From Cognatundibacterium luofuense (GTDB lineage: Bacteria > Pseudomonadota > Gammaproteobacteria > Burkholderiales > Burkholderiaceae_D): a DNA stretch of 64,000 nt. This document shows, in pieces, positions 55,703 through 64,000 of this stretch. Where the stretch lies: contig NZ_JAGSPN010000001.1 in NCBI RefSeq assembly GCF_018139685.1, positions 310,001 through 374,000 on the forward strand, written 5' to 3'. The notes below the pieces were generated by a model that ran no database searches, was not told the origin of the DNA, and saw only the letters and a list, made by a program, of their open reading frames with translations. The position numbers were made by a program, and so were the translations under genes. The stretch's first letter is position 1. Each line of letters begins with the position of its first letter.

Positions 55703-56071
55703 ATGATTCAAACAGAAAGTCGGCTGGAAGTGGCCGACAACACTGGTGCACGCGAAGTATTGTGCATTAAGGTGTTGGGCGGTTCCAAGCGTCGTTACGC
55801 AGGTATCGGTGACATTATTAAGGTCACTGTAAAGTCTGCTGCTCCTCGTGGTCGTGTGAAAAAAGGTGAAGTTTATAACGCCGTTGTAGTTCGCACAGCT
55901 AAAGGTGTTCGTCGTCAAGATGGCTCGCTGGTCAAATTCGACGGCAATGCGGCAGTATTGTTGAATAATAAACTTGAGCCTATCGGCACACGTATTTTTG
56001 GCCCAGTGACACGCGAACTGCGTACTGAGCGCTTCATGAAAATCGTGTCTCTGGCTCCTGAAGTACTGTAA
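55703..56071 (+). CDS. rplN: 50S ribosomal protein L14
   Basis: A 122-residue 23S-binding protein at the subunit interface ([30 protein letters not shown]). First gene of the spc operon, behind its own promoter and leader. Confidence 0.98.
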   Translation: MIQTESRLEVADNTGAREVLCIKVLGGSKRRYAGIGDIIKVTVKSAAPRGRVKKGEVYNAVVVRTAKGVRRQDGSLVKFDGNAAVLLNNKLEPIGTRIFGPVTRELRTERFMKIVSLAPEVL

Positions 56072-56080
56072 GGGGTCGTC

Positions 56081-56395
56081 ATGAATAAGATTCGTAAAAA
56101 TGACGAAGTCATCGTCTTGACGGGTAAAGACAAAGGTAAACGTGGTCAAGTGCAGACAGTTGTCAGTGCTGATTATGTTATCGTTGCAGGTGTTAATGTT
56201 GCGAAAAAAGCAGTTAAGCCTAACCCAATGACAGGCGCAGTTGGTGGCATCGTAGATAAACTGATGCCGATTCATGTGTCCAATGTAGCGTTGTTTAATG
56301 CTGCATCTGGCAAGGCAGACCGTGTAGGTTTTAAAGTTGTGGATGGTAAAAAAGTTCGCGTCTTTAAGTCTACTGGCGAAGTTGTGAAGGCGTAA
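56081..56395 (+). CDS. rplX: 50S ribosomal protein L24
   Basis: A 104-residue KOW-domain assembly initiator ([20 protein letters not shown]). It nucleates 50S assembly and lies near the tunnel exit. It follows rplN by 9 bp. Confidence 0.98.
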   Translation: MNKIRKNDEVIVLTGKDKGKRGQVQTVVSADYVIVAGVNVAKKAVKPNPMTGAVGGIVDKLMPIHVSNVALFNAASGKADRVGFKVVDGKKVRVFKSTGEVVKA

Positions 56396-56399
56396 CATC

Positions 56400-56939
56400 A
56401 TGGCCCGTCTCCAAGCATTATATAAAGATAAAATCGTTAGCGAACTGACTGAAAAATTCGGTTATAAGTCTTCGATGGAAGTTCCACGTATCACTAAAAT
56501 CACTCTGAATATGGGTCTGTCTGAAGCTGTTGCAGACAAAAAGGTGATTGAGCATGCTGTTGGTGATCTGACAAAGATCGCAGGTCAAAAGCCTGTTGTT
56601 ACTAAAGCACGTAAAGCGATCGCTGGCTTCAAAATCCGTGAAGGTTACCCAATTGGCTGTATGGTGACTCTGCGCGGCGCGCATATGTACGAATTCCTGG
56701 ATCGTTTCATCACCGTTGCTTTGCCACGCGTGCGTGACTTCCGCGGTGTGTCTGGTCGTGCATTTGATGGTCGTGGTAACTACAACATCGGTGTCAAGGA
56801 ACAGATTATTTTCCCTGAAATCGAATACGACAAAATCGATGCGCTGCGTGGTATGAATATCAGTATCACGACGACAGCTAAGACCGACGAAGAAGCGAAA
56901 GCGCTCCTCGCCGCATTTAAATTCCCGTTCAGAAACTGA
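56400..56939 (+). CDS. rplE: 50S ribosomal protein L5
   Basis: A 179-residue 5S rRNA-binding protein contacting P-site tRNA ([30 protein letters not shown]-type segment). In E. coli the start of this gene region is the S8 target for spc operon repression. Confidence 0.98.
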   Translation: MARLQALYKDKIVSELTEKFGYKSSMEVPRITKITLNMGLSEAVADKKVIEHAVGDLTKIAGQKPVVTKARKAIAGFKIREGYPIGCMVTLRGAHMYEFLDRFITVALPRVRDFRGVSGRAFDGRGNYNIGVKEQIIFPEIEYDKIDALRGMNISITTTAKTDEEAKALLAAFKFPFRN

Positions 56940-56946
56940 GGTCGCC

Positions 56947-57252
56947 ATGGCAAAACTGGCACTGATTAATCGTGAGAAGAAGCGTGCGGATCTGGTGAAG
57001 AAATTCGCTGGCAAACGCGCTGAACTGAAGGCCATCATCGAAGACCAGTCTAAAACAGAAGAAGAGCGCTACGAAGCGCGTCTGAAGTTGCAGACTCTGC
57101 CACGTAACTCGAATCCTACACGTCAACGCAACCGCTGCGCTTTGACAGGTCGTCCACGTGGTACATTCCGTAAATTCGGTCTGGGCCGTATTAAGGTCCG
57201 TGAGATCGCCATGCGTGGCGAAATCCCGGGTATGACTAAAGCCAGCTGGTAA
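56947..57252 (+). CDS. rpsN: 30S ribosomal protein S14
   Basis: A 101-residue zinc-independent (C-minus) S14, judged by length and a single cysteine ([20 protein letters not shown]). It packs in the 30S head. It follows rplE by 7 bp. Confidence 0.98.
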   Translation: MAKLALINREKKRADLVKKFAGKRAELKAIIEDQSKTEEERYEARLKLQTLPRNSNPTRQRNRCALTGRPRGTFRKFGLGRIKVREIAMRGEIPGMTKASW

Positions 57253-57266
57253 TAGGAGAATTAGCA

Positions 57267-57662
57267 ATGAGTATGAGCGATCCTATCGCCGATATGCTGA
57301 CCCGCATCCGTAACGCACAAGTTGTTAACAAAGCTTCCGTTGCGATGCCGTCTTCCAAGGTGAAAGTTGCAATTGCAACTGTTCTGAAAGACGAAGGTTA
57401 CATTGAAGATTTCGCAGTTTCTGAAACTGCAGGTAAGACTGAACTGAATATCGGTCTGAAATATTACGCAGGTCGTCCTGTTATTGAGCGTCTGGAACGT
57501 GTATCGCGCCCAGGTCTCCGTGTTTACCGTGGTAAAGACGAGATCCCAAGTGTGTTGAACGGTCTGGGTGTAGCGATTGTATCTACACCAAAAGGCGTTA
57601 TGACGGATCGTAAAGCACGCGCAACCGGCGTCGGTGGCGAAGTAATTTGCTACATCGCCTAA
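57267..57662 (+). CDS. rpsH: 30S ribosomal protein S8
   Basis: A 131-residue primary binder of 16S rRNA helix 21 ([36 protein letters not shown]). In E. coli S8 is the translational repressor of the spc operon. Confidence 0.98.
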   Translation: MSMSDPIADMLTRIRNAQVVNKASVAMPSSKVKVAIATVLKDEGYIEDFAVSETAGKTELNIGLKYYAGRPVIERLERVSRPGLRVYRGKDEIPSVLNGLGVAIVSTPKGVMTDRKARATGVGGEVICYIA

Positions 57663-57672
57663 GGAGTGAAAG

Positions 57673-58206
57673 ATGTCTCGAGTAGGTAAGATGCCAATCG
57701 CTCTGCCAGCCGGCGCAGAAGTTGCGATTTCTGCAGAGCAAATCACAGTTAAAGGTCCGCAAGGTGTATTGAGCCAAGGTCTGAATGGCTTGGTTACAGT
57801 TGCTAACGATAACGGTACCCTGACTTTTGTAGCAGCAAACGAAACTCGCGAAGCAAACGCGATGACCGGTACGCTGCGCGCATTGGTCAATAATATGGTA
57901 ACTGGCGTAACCAAAGGCTTTGAGAAAAAGCTGTCTCTGGTTGGCGTTGGTTACAAAGCGCAAGCTCAAGGCGATAAACTGAATCTGTCTCTGGGTTTTT
58001 CTCACCCAGTGGTACATCAGATGCCTGAAGGCGTAACCTGTGCAACTCCGACTCCAACTGAAATTGTTATCAAAGGTGTTAACAAACAAAAAGTTGGTCA
58101 GGTTGCAGCTGAAGTCCGTGCATACCGTAGCCCAGAGCCATATAAAGGCAAAGGTGTTCGTTATGTGGACGAAGTGGTTATTATCAAAGAAACCAAGAAG
58201 AAGTAA
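57673..58206 (+). CDS. rplF: 50S ribosomal protein L6
   Basis: A 177-residue duplicated-fold protein near the factor-binding site ([34 protein letters not shown]). Confidence 0.98.
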   Translation: MSRVGKMPIALPAGAEVAISAEQITVKGPQGVLSQGLNGLVTVANDNGTLTFVAANETREANAMTGTLRALVNNMVTGVTKGFEKKLSLVGVGYKAQAQGDKLNLSLGFSHPVVHQMPEGVTCATPTPTEIVIKGVNKQKVGQVAAEVRAYRSPEPYKGKGVRYVDEVVIIKETKKK

Positions 58207-58218
58207 TAGGGGTTGACG

Positions 58219-58581
58219 ATGGACAAGAAACAGTCACGTCTGCGCCGCGCACGCAAAACCCGTGCGAAGATCGCAGAACTCAAAGTGAATCGCCTGGCCG
58301 TGCATCGCACCAACCTGCACATCTACGCAAACATCATTGGCCCAGACGCCAAAGTAGTAGCTTCCGCTTCCACTGTGGAAAAAGAAGTTCGTGCAGAATT
58401 GGCTGGCAAAACTGGTGTTGGCGGCAACGTCGCAGCAGCAACTCTGATCGGCAAACGTGTTGCAGAGAAGGCTATCAAAGCAGGGGTTACCGAAGTTGCG
58501 TTTGACCGCTCCGGTTTCCGTTACCACGGCCGTATCAAAGCACTGGCAGAAGCTGCCCGTGAAGCCGGCTTGAAGTTCTAA
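58219..58581 (+). CDS. rplR: 50S ribosomal protein L18
   Basis: A 120-residue 5S rRNA-binding protein with the basic N-terminus [18 protein letters not shown] and C-terminal [27 protein letters not shown] 58219 is preferred to the TTG 6 bases earlier. Confidence 0.98.
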   Translation: MDKKQSRLRRARKTRAKIAELKVNRLAVHRTNLHIYANIIGPDAKVVASASTVEKEVRAELAGKTGVGGNVAAATLIGKRVAEKAIKAGVTEVAFDRSGFRYHGRIKALAEAAREAGLKF

Positions 58582-58592
58582 GGAAAATTGTC

Positions 58593-59111
58593 ATGGCAAA
58601 AATGCAAGCAAAAACAGCAGCCGACAAACCGGATGACGGCATGCGCGAAAAAATGATTTCGATCAACCGCGTAACCAAAGTGGTTAAGGGTGGTCGTATC
58701 ATGGGCTTCGCTGCGTTGACAGTCGTTGGTGATGGCGATGGCCGCATCGGCATGGGCAAAGGTAAGTCCAAAGAGGTTCCAGTTGCTGTTCAGAAAGCAA
58801 TGGAAGAAGCACGTCGCAAAATGATCAAAGTGCCGTTAAAAAACGGTACTCTGCAGCACTCTGTTGTAGGTAAACACGGTGCATCTACTGTGATGATTTC
58901 TCCAGCTAAAGATGGTACTGGTGTGATCGCTGGTGGTCCAATGCGCGCGATTTTTGAAGTAATGGGCGTAGTGAACGTGGTTGCAAAATCCCACGGTTCC
59001 ACAAACCCTTACAACATGGTTCGTGCAACACTGGATGGTCTGGCAAAAATGAGCACTCCAGCGGATATTGCAGCGAAACGCGGCAAAACCGTTGAAGAAA
59101 TCCTCGGTTAA
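58593..59111 (+). CDS. rpsE: 30S ribosomal protein S5
   Basis: A 172-residue mRNA-entry/helicase-ring protein ([37 protein letters not shown]). Site of spectinomycin-resistance changes. It follows rplR by 11 bp. Confidence 0.98.
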   Translation: MAKMQAKTAADKPDDGMREKMISINRVTKVVKGGRIMGFAALTVVGDGDGRIGMGKGKSKEVPVAVQKAMEEARRKMIKVPLKNGTLQHSVVGKHGASTVMISPAKDGTGVIAGGPMRAIFEVMGVVNVVAKSHGSTNPYNMVRATLDGLAKMSTPADIAAKRGKTVEEILG

Positions 59112-59121
59112 GGAGAGCACA

Positions 59122-59301
59122 ATGTCGAAGACTATTAAAGTGCAATTGGTCAAAGGCCTGATCGGTACACGTCAGGATCACCGTGCAACAGTACGTGGCT
59201 TGGGTCTGCGTCGTGTAAATTCCGTTTCGGAATTGCAAGATACACCAGCAGTACGTGGCATGATCAATAAAGTCGCCTACCTGGTAAAGGTAGTAGGCTA
59301 A
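59122..59301 (+). CDS. rpmD: 50S ribosomal protein L30
   Basis: A 59-residue protein ([32 protein letters not shown]). AAGGAGAGCACA precedes ATG 59122; longer in-frame starts overlap rpsE and are not used. Confidence 0.97.
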   Translation: MSKTIKVQLVKGLIGTRQDHRATVRGLGLRRVNSVSELQDTPAVRGMINKVAYLVKVVG

Positions 59302-59330
59302 GTCGACAGGCTTAGACTCGGAGCAAAATA

Positions 59331-59762
59331 ATGGAATTGAATAACATTCAACCAGCTGCCGGTGCAAAACACGCCAAACGTCGCGTTGGTCGTGGTATCG
59401 GCTCTGGATTAGGTAAAACTGCAGGCCGTGGCCATAAAGGTCAGAAATCCCGTTCGGGCGGCTTCCACAAAGTTGGTTTCGAAGGCGGTCAGATGCCTCT
59501 GCAACGTCGTTTGCCAAAGCGTGGTTTCAAATCGCTGGCAACACCGTTTAAAGCAGAAGTACGTTTGTCCGACCTGGAAAATCTGCCTGTGACAGAAATC
59601 GACGTACTGGCATTGAAACAAGCCGGTGTCGTCCATGAACTCGCACGTTCCGTACGTGTGATTCTGTCCGGTTCGATCTCCAAGAAAGTAACTTTGAACG
59701 GCTTAGTTGTCACTAAAGGCGCTAAAGCTGCAATCGAAGCTGCTGGCGGTACGGTCGCTTAA
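59331..59762 (+). CDS. rplO: 50S ribosomal protein L15
   Basis: A 143-residue late-assembly 23S-binding protein ([34 protein letters not shown]). It follows rpmD by 29 bp. Confidence 0.98.
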   Translation: MELNNIQPAAGAKHAKRRVGRGIGSGLGKTAGRGHKGQKSRSGGFHKVGFEGGQMPLQRRLPKRGFKSLATPFKAEVRLSDLENLPVTEIDVLALKQAGVVHELARSVRVILSGSISKKVTLNGLVVTKGAKAAIEAAGGTVA

Positions 59763-59786
59763 TCAGTGCAGACACCGGAGTAACAA

Positions 59787-61121
59787 TTGGCGACATCTCC
59801 ACAACAAGCAAAAAGTGCCGCAAGCGGATTTCCATGGGGACGTCTCTGGTTCCTGCTTGCCGCGCTGGTTGTCTACAGGATCGGGGCACATATTCCTGTT
59901 CCTGGCATCAACCCGACTGCATTGGATGACTTGTTTAAGCAGAACCAGAGTGGTATTTTGGGGATGTTTAACATGTTCTCCGGTGGTGCATTGTCACGGG
60001 CAACCGTGTTTGCGCTCGGTATCATGCCGTATATTTCGGCATCGATTATCATGCAGTTGATGTCCATTGTCTCTCCGCAGCTGGAAGCCCTCAAAAAAGA
60101 GGGTGAGGCCGGCCGCAGAAAGATAACCCAGTACACTCGTTACGGTACGGTAGTGCTTGCTACATTGCAGGCTTACTTTATCGCGTTTGGACTGGAAGGG
60201 CAGACTGGTCTGGTGCTGGATCCGGGCTTTGCATTTCGTTTTATAACCGTTGTAACGCTGGTCACAGGAACAATGTTTCTGATGTGGCTTGGCGAACAAA
60301 TCACCGAGCGCGGTCTGGGTAATGGTATTTCCATCATTATCTTTGCCGGTATCGCTGCGGGATTGCCAGCCGCGCTGAGTGGCTTGTTGCAGCAGGTAAA
60401 TGAAGGTCAGATGGGCGGTTTTTCGGTTCTTCTGATCTGTGTGATTGCCGCTGCTGTCACGTACATGGTTGTATTTATTGAACGTGGTCAGCGGAAGATT
60501 CTGGTTAATTACGCGAAACGTCAGGTCGGTAACAAGGTTTACGGCGGTCAGAGTACACACTTGCCATTGAAGCTTAATATGGCTGGTGTCATTCCTCCGA
60601 TTTTCGCTTCGTCTATTATCTTGTTTCCGGCAACAATCACCAGCTGGTTTACCAAAGGTGCAGATTCTTCTTCGGGATTCGTTAATTTTCTGAAGGATCT
60701 GGCTGCATCGATGGCGCCAGGGGAGCCGATTCACGCTCTGTTGTACGCAGTTGCAATCGTATTCTTTTGCTTCTTTTATACCGCACTGGTATTTAACAGC
60801 AAAGAGACGGCAGACAATCTGAAAAAGAGCGGTGCATTTGTTCCTGGTATTCGTCCCGGTGATCAGACAGCGCGTTATATCGACAAGATTCTTATGCGTT
60901 TGACATTGTCTGGCGCAATCTATATCACGCTGGTTTGTTTGCTGCCGGAGTTTCTGGTGGCGAAATGGAAAGTTCCTTTCTATTTCGGTGGTACATCGCT
61001 GTTGATTATTGTTGTCGTGACGATGGATTTCATGGCGCAGGTACAGAATTACATTATGTCCCAGCAATATGAGTCACTTCTTCGCAAGGCAAATTTCAAA
61101 GGCGGCATGCCGACACGATAA
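59787..61121 (+). CDS. secY: Preprotein translocase subunit SecY
   Basis: A 444-residue ten-helix channel subunit of the Sec translocon in the inner membrane. It has the plug/TM2 region and typical [15 protein letters not shown] and [16 protein letters not shown] segments. Translation starts at TTG 59787, supported by GGAG 7 bases upstream and by family length. Confidence 0.97.
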   Translation: MATSPQQAKSAASGFPWGRLWFLLAALVVYRIGAHIPVPGINPTALDDLFKQNQSGILGMFNMFSGGALSRATVFALGIMPYISASIIMQLMSIVSPQLEALKKEGEAGRRKITQYTRYGTVVLATLQAYFIAFGLEGQTGLVLDPGFAFRFITVVTLVTGTMFLMWLGEQITERGLGNGISIIIFAGIAAGLPAALSGLLQQVNEGQMGGFSVLLICVIAAAVTYMVVFIERGQRKILVNYAKRQVGNKVYGGQSTHLPLKLNMAGVIPPIFASSIILFPATITSWFTKGADSSSGFVNFLKDLAASMAPGEPIHALLYAVAIVFFCFFYTALVFNSKETADNLKKSGAFVPGIRPGDQTARYIDKILMRLTLSGAIYITLVCLLPEFLVAKWKVPFYFGGTSLLIIVVVTMDFMAQVQNYIMSQQYESLLRKANFKGGMPTR

Positions 61122-61136
61122 GCGGGATCAGAACGA

Positions 61137-61355
61137 ATGGCAAAAGACGACGTTATACAAATGCAAGGCGAGATTCTGGAGAATCTTCCGAATGCAACAT
61201 TTCGAGTTAAGTTGGAAAACGGACATGTTGTGCTTGGCCATATTTCCGGCAAAATGCGTATGAACTACATCCGTATTTTGCCTGGTGATAAGGTCACGGT
61301 AGAATTGACGCCTTATGATTTAAGCCGGGCGCGAATAGTGTTCCGTACCAAGTAA
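61137..61355 (+). CDS. infA: Translation initiation factor IF-1
   Basis: A 72-residue OB-fold factor that occupies the 30S A site ([39 protein letters not shown]). It follows secY by 15 bp. Confidence 0.98.
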   Translation: MAKDDVIQMQGEILENLPNATFRVKLENGHVVLGHISGKMRMNYIRILPGDKVTVELTPYDLSRARIVFRTK

Positions 61356-61388
61356 ATTTAAGTGAATTAATAAGGGAAGAGGGCAATT

Positions 61389-61502
61389 ATGAAAGTTCTC
61401 GCATCAGTTAAGCGGATCTGCCGCAACTGCAAAATCATCAAGCGCAAAGGCGTTGTTCGTGTGATCTGCACCGAACCACGTCATAAACAGCGCCAAGGTT
61501 GA
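61389..61502 (+). CDS. rpmJ: 50S ribosomal protein L36
   Basis: A 37-residue zinc-ribbon protein with the Cys11, Cys14, Cys27, His32 ligand set ([26 protein letters not shown]). It is the zinc-containing form. AAGGGAAGAGGGCAATT precedes ATG 61389. Confidence 0.97.
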   Translation: MKVLASVKRICRNCKIIKRKGVVRVICTEPRHKQRQG

Positions 61503-61528
61503 TAAACCTATTGAACGAGGAATAACGA

Positions 61529-61894
61529 ATGGCACGTATTGCAGGGGTTAACATCCCAAATCATCAGCATACCGTAATCGGCCTGACAGCGATCTATGGT
61601 ATCGGCCGTCCACGCGCACAAGATATCTGTGCAGCGACTGGCGTTCCGACCACTAAAAAAGTAAAAGATCTGGACGACAGCGAACTCGAAAAACTGCGTG
61701 ACGAAATCGCGAAGTTTGTCGTCGAGGGCGATCTGCGCCGTGAATTGTCCATGAGCATCAAACGTCTGATGGACCTCGGTTGCTATCGTGGCTTGCGTCA
61801 TCGTAAGGGTCTGCCAGTTCGTGGCCAGCGTACACGCACCAATGCGCGTACACGTAAAGGTCCACGTAAAGCAGCTCAATCTTTGAAGAAATAA
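61529..61894 (+). CDS. rpsM: 30S ribosomal protein S13
   Basis: A 121-residue head protein that contacts P-site tRNA and the 50S ([37 protein letters not shown]). ACGAGGAAT precedes the ATG. Confidence 0.98.
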   Translation: MARIAGVNIPNHQHTVIGLTAIYGIGRPRAQDICAATGVPTTKKVKDLDDSELEKLRDEIAKFVVEGDLRRELSMSIKRLMDLGCYRGLRHRKGLPVRGQRTRTNARTRKGPRKAAQSLKK

Positions 61895-61925
61895 TCCAGG
61901 CTAGCCCGGATCCAAGGAAAACATT

Positions 61926-62330
61926 ATGGCAAAAGCTCAATCTAGCGCAGCAGCAGCACGTGCGCGTAAGAAAGTTAAAAAGAACGTATCGGAAGGTATC
62001 GCACACGTTCACGCTTCTTTCAATAACACTATCATCACGATCACTGATCGTCAGGGCAATGCGTTGTCTTGGGCAACTGCCGGTGGTGCAGGCTTCAAAG
62101 GTTCTCGTAAATCGACACCTTTCGCAGCTCAGGTTGCTGCTGAAACTGCAGGTAAAGTTGCAGTTGAATGCGGTATCAAAAATCTGGAAGTTCGTATCAA
62201 AGGTCCAGGCCCAGGCCGTGAATCTTCTGTACGCGCACTGAACGCACTGGGTATCAAGATTTCTTTGATCCAGGACGTTACACCAGTTCCGCACAACGGT
62301 TGCCGTCCTCCAAAGCGTCGCCGTATCTAA
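61926..62330 (+). CDS. rpsK: 30S ribosomal protein S11
   Basis: A 134-residue platform protein ([35 protein letters not shown]). AAGGAAAACATT precedes ATG 61926. Confidence 0.98.
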   Translation: MAKAQSSAAAARARKKVKKNVSEGIAHVHASFNNTIITITDRQGNALSWATAGGAGFKGSRKSTPFAAQVAAETAGKVAVECGIKNLEVRIKGPGPGRESSVRALNALGIKISLIQDVTPVPHNGCRPPKRRRI

Positions 62331-62381
62331 TCAGTGACGAAAGTCGCTGGTGTTCTGACGATTATTTCGTTAGAATCTAGG

Positions 62382-62410
62382 CCCGCCCTTCAATAGGCGG
62401 GTTTTGTGTT
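62382..62410 (+). terminator. Hairpin/terminator between rpsK and rpsD
   Basis: CCCGCC (62382-62387) and GGCGGG (62396-62401) form a 6-bp stem followed by TTTTGTGTT. It is a moderate intrinsic terminator within the alpha operon. Confidence 0.65.
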
Positions 62411-62458
62411 GTGTATTGCTAGTCCTCATATGTGGGGGAAAAGCTTTTTAAGACCACT

Positions 62459-62481
62459 GTCTGACTATTTCTGAGTCAGAC
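62459..62481 (+). other. Leader hairpin upstream of rpsD
   Basis: GTCTGACT (62459-62466) and AGTCAGAC (62474-62481) form a perfect 8-bp stem with a 7-base loop, 40 bases before the rpsD start. S4 regulates the alpha operon in E. coli; this could be a local S4 target. Confidence 0.5.
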
Positions 62482-62521
62482 TAGCGCAGGCTTGTCTTGC
62501 GTCATTGAAAAGGAAATTATT

Positions 62522-63145
62522 GTGGCACGTTATATCGGACCTAAGGCCAAACTGGCCCGCCGCGAAGGCACAGATCTGTTCCTGAAGAGCGCACGTCGCT
62601 CCCTGGATTCCAAATGCAAACTGGACGTAAAACCAGGTCAGCACGGTCGCACTTCCGGTGCACGTACTTCTGACTTCGGTAACCAGCTGCGCGAAAAGCA
62701 AAAAGTTAAACGTATGTACGGCGTTCTGGAACGTCAGTTCCGTCGTTACTTCGCTGAAGCAGACCGCCAAAAAGGTAACACTGGCGAAACTCTGCTGAAA
62801 TTGCTGGAATCCCGTCTGGACAACGTTGTGTATCGTATGGGCTACGGTTCCACACGTGCAGAAGCGCGTCAGCTGGTAAGCCATAAAGCGATCACTGTTA
62901 ACGGTAACGTTGTTAACATCGCTTCTTACCAAGTTAAAGCAGGCGACGTCGTTGCTGTTCGTGAAAAATCCAAAAAACAAGCTCGTATCGTTGAATCCCT
63001 GTCTCTGGCAGAAAACATTGGTTTCCCAATCTGGGTTTCCGTTGATGCCAAGAAAATGGAAGGTACTTTCAAATCGATGCCAGACCGTTCCGACATCGCT
63101 CACGATGTTAACGAATCTCTGATCGTTGAATTGTATTCCCGTTAA
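62522..63145 (+). CDS. rpsD: 30S ribosomal protein S4
   Basis: A 207-residue 16S-binding assembly initiator with an S4 domain ([20 protein letters not shown] after a GTG start at 62522; AAGGA upstream). It lies behind a 191-bp gap with a terminator and a hairpin, so it may have its own control. It follows rpsK as in other betaproteobacteria. Confidence 0.98.
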   Translation: MARYIGPKAKLARREGTDLFLKSARRSLDSKCKLDVKPGQHGRTSGARTSDFGNQLREKQKVKRMYGVLERQFRRYFAEADRQKGNTGETLLKLLESRLDNVVYRMGYGSTRAEARQLVSHKAITVNGNVVNIASYQVKAGDVVAVREKSKKQARIVESLSLAENIGFPIWVSVDAKKMEGTFKSMPDRSDIAHDVNESLIVELYSR

Positions 63146-63158
63146 TCCGGGTCTGTAC

Positions 63159-63189
63159 CGCCTGCCTGAGTTTTCAGGCAGGCGTTTTT
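63159..63189 (+). terminator. Rho-independent terminator between rpsD and rpoA
   Basis: CGCCTGCCTGA (63159-63169), GTTT loop, TCAGGCAGGCG (63174-63184), then five T residues. It lies inside the alpha operon, 59 bases before rpoA. Confidence 0.85.
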
Positions 63190-63247
63190 CTTTAATGCCA
63201 TCAGCCTTATCGGTGTAACGAACCGAGGGTATTGAAAAGGACATTTC

Positions 63248-64000
63248 ATGCAAACAAATCTGTTGAAGCCACGTATTATCGACGTAGAAACACTGGGTCC
63301 TGGTCACGCTAAAGTGACAATGGAACCGTTTGAGCGCGGTTATGGTCATACACTGGGTAATGCGCTGCGTCGCGTACTGTTGTCTACCATGACTGGTTAT
63401 GCACCGACAGAAGTAACTATCGCCGGTGTTGTTCACGAGTACTCCTCGCTGGACGGTGTTCAGGAAGACGTCGTTGATATTCTGCTCAACCTGAAAGGTG
63501 TAGTTTTCAAACTGCACAATCGCGATGAAGTGACCCTGACACTGAAAAAAGATGGTGAAGGCGCTGTTCTGGCAGCCGATATTGAACTGCCGCACGACGT
63601 TGAAATCATCAATCCTGAACACCAGATCGCTAACCTGAGCACAGGTGGCAAACTGGATATGCAGATCAAAGTAGAAAAAGGCCGTGGTTATGTGCCTGGT
63701 AACATTCGTCGTCTGTCTGAAGATGCGAATAAAACCATTGGCCGCATGATTCTGGATGCATCTTTCTCTCCTGTTCGCCGTGTTTCCTACGCAGTTGAAT
63801 CTGCTCGTGTGGAACAGCGTACCGATCTGGATAAACTGGTGATTAACATCGAAACAAATGGTGTGATCTCCCCAGAAGAAGCGATTCGTCAGTCCGCCCG
63901 CGTACTGGTTGATCAGCTGACCGTATTCGCAGCACTGGAAGGCACAGAAACAACAACCGAAGCACCGTCCCGCGCACCTGCGGTTGATCCGGTATTGCTG
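63248..64000 (+). CDS. rpoA: RNA polymerase alpha subunit, 3' end cut
   Basis: The first 251 of about 325 residues of the alpha subunit. Its N-terminal domain ([29 protein letters not shown]-type segment) dimerises and assembles beta and beta'. AAGGACATTTC precedes ATG 63248. The C-terminal DNA/activator-binding domain is outside the window. rplQ is expected next. Confidence 0.97.
   Translation, partial: MQTNLLKPRIIDVETLGPGHAKVTMEPFERGYGHTLGNALRRVLLSTMTGYAPTEVTIAGVVHEYSSLDGVQEDVVDILLNLKGVVFKLHNRDEVTLTLKKDGEGAVLAADIELPHDVEIINPEHQIANLSTGGKLDMQIKVEKGRGYVPGNIRRLSEDANKTIGRMILDASFSPVRRVSYAVESARVEQRTDLDKLVINIETNGVISPEEAIRQSARVLVDQLTVFAALEGTETTTEAPSRAPAVDPVLL

Overview
The window looks like a chromosomal segment of a moderate-GC betaproteobacterium, most likely Burkholderiales and probably Oxalobacteraceae-like. 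This rests on the ribosomal gene order (rpsL-rpsG-fusA-tuf-rpsJ-rplC... secY-infA-rpmJ-rpsM-rpsK-rpsD-rpoA), the long alanine/lysine-rich tail on S3, the dat-ybeD-lipB-lipA order and the long E. coli-type LysA. The genus assignment is inference; no identity search was possible. No tRNA, rRNA, CRISPR array, transposase or prophage gene was seen.

Layout. 1-617: 5' part of a DAHP synthase gene (aroG), cut by the window edge. 1-7 kb: a PhyH dioxygenase, a secreted esterase, a periplasmic binding-fold protein, lysA with a divergent Lrp-type regulator, an outer-membrane barrel protein and a TlpA-type thioredoxin. 7-14 kb: a FabH-like synthase, a YitT membrane protein, a Gcr-family membrane protein and a CorC/HlyC-type membrane protein. 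13.8-17.5 kb: a large GAF-GAF-PAS-GGDEF-EAL cyclic-di-GMP protein. 17.6-20.5 kb: phosphofructokinase and a persulfide-dioxygenase-like MBL protein, divergent from a TauE/SafE exporter. 20.6-22.1 kb: a small accessory segment (a low-GC DUF6988-type gene plus an orphan gene) bounded by two 77-bp direct repeats. 22.2-27.2 kb: ArsR-type regulator divergent from an MFP-RND-DUF2892 efflux operon. 27.3-31.5 kb: an HD-GYP protein coupled to a fused malonate decarboxylase beta-gamma gene and mdcG. 31.6-35 kb: the lipoate cluster. 35-45 kb: small proteins, a D,D-carboxypeptidase, a Mla-type lipid transport operon with VanZ, ferredoxin and hydrolase genes, and a phosphoethanolamine-transferase-like gene. 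45.5-64 kb: the str, S10, spc and alpha ribosomal operons, ending inside rpoA.

The most interesting signals lie between genes rather than in a new gene cassette. (1) A sigma70-like promoter upstream of rplC whose predicted transcript begins with an intrinsic-terminator hairpin, so S10-operon expression may depend on attenuation. (2) A second promoter plus structured leader upstream of rplN. (3) A dispersed repeat family, two copies of which bracket a foreign-looking segment. (4) Helically phased short A-tracts in several intergenic regions. (5) Two C-run palindromes resembling CsoR-family operators upstream of lipB. (6) A malonate decarboxylase beta-gamma fusion coupled to a cyclic-di-GMP phosphodiesterase gene without the remaining mdc genes. 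I did not find a convincing, wholly new multi-gene system.
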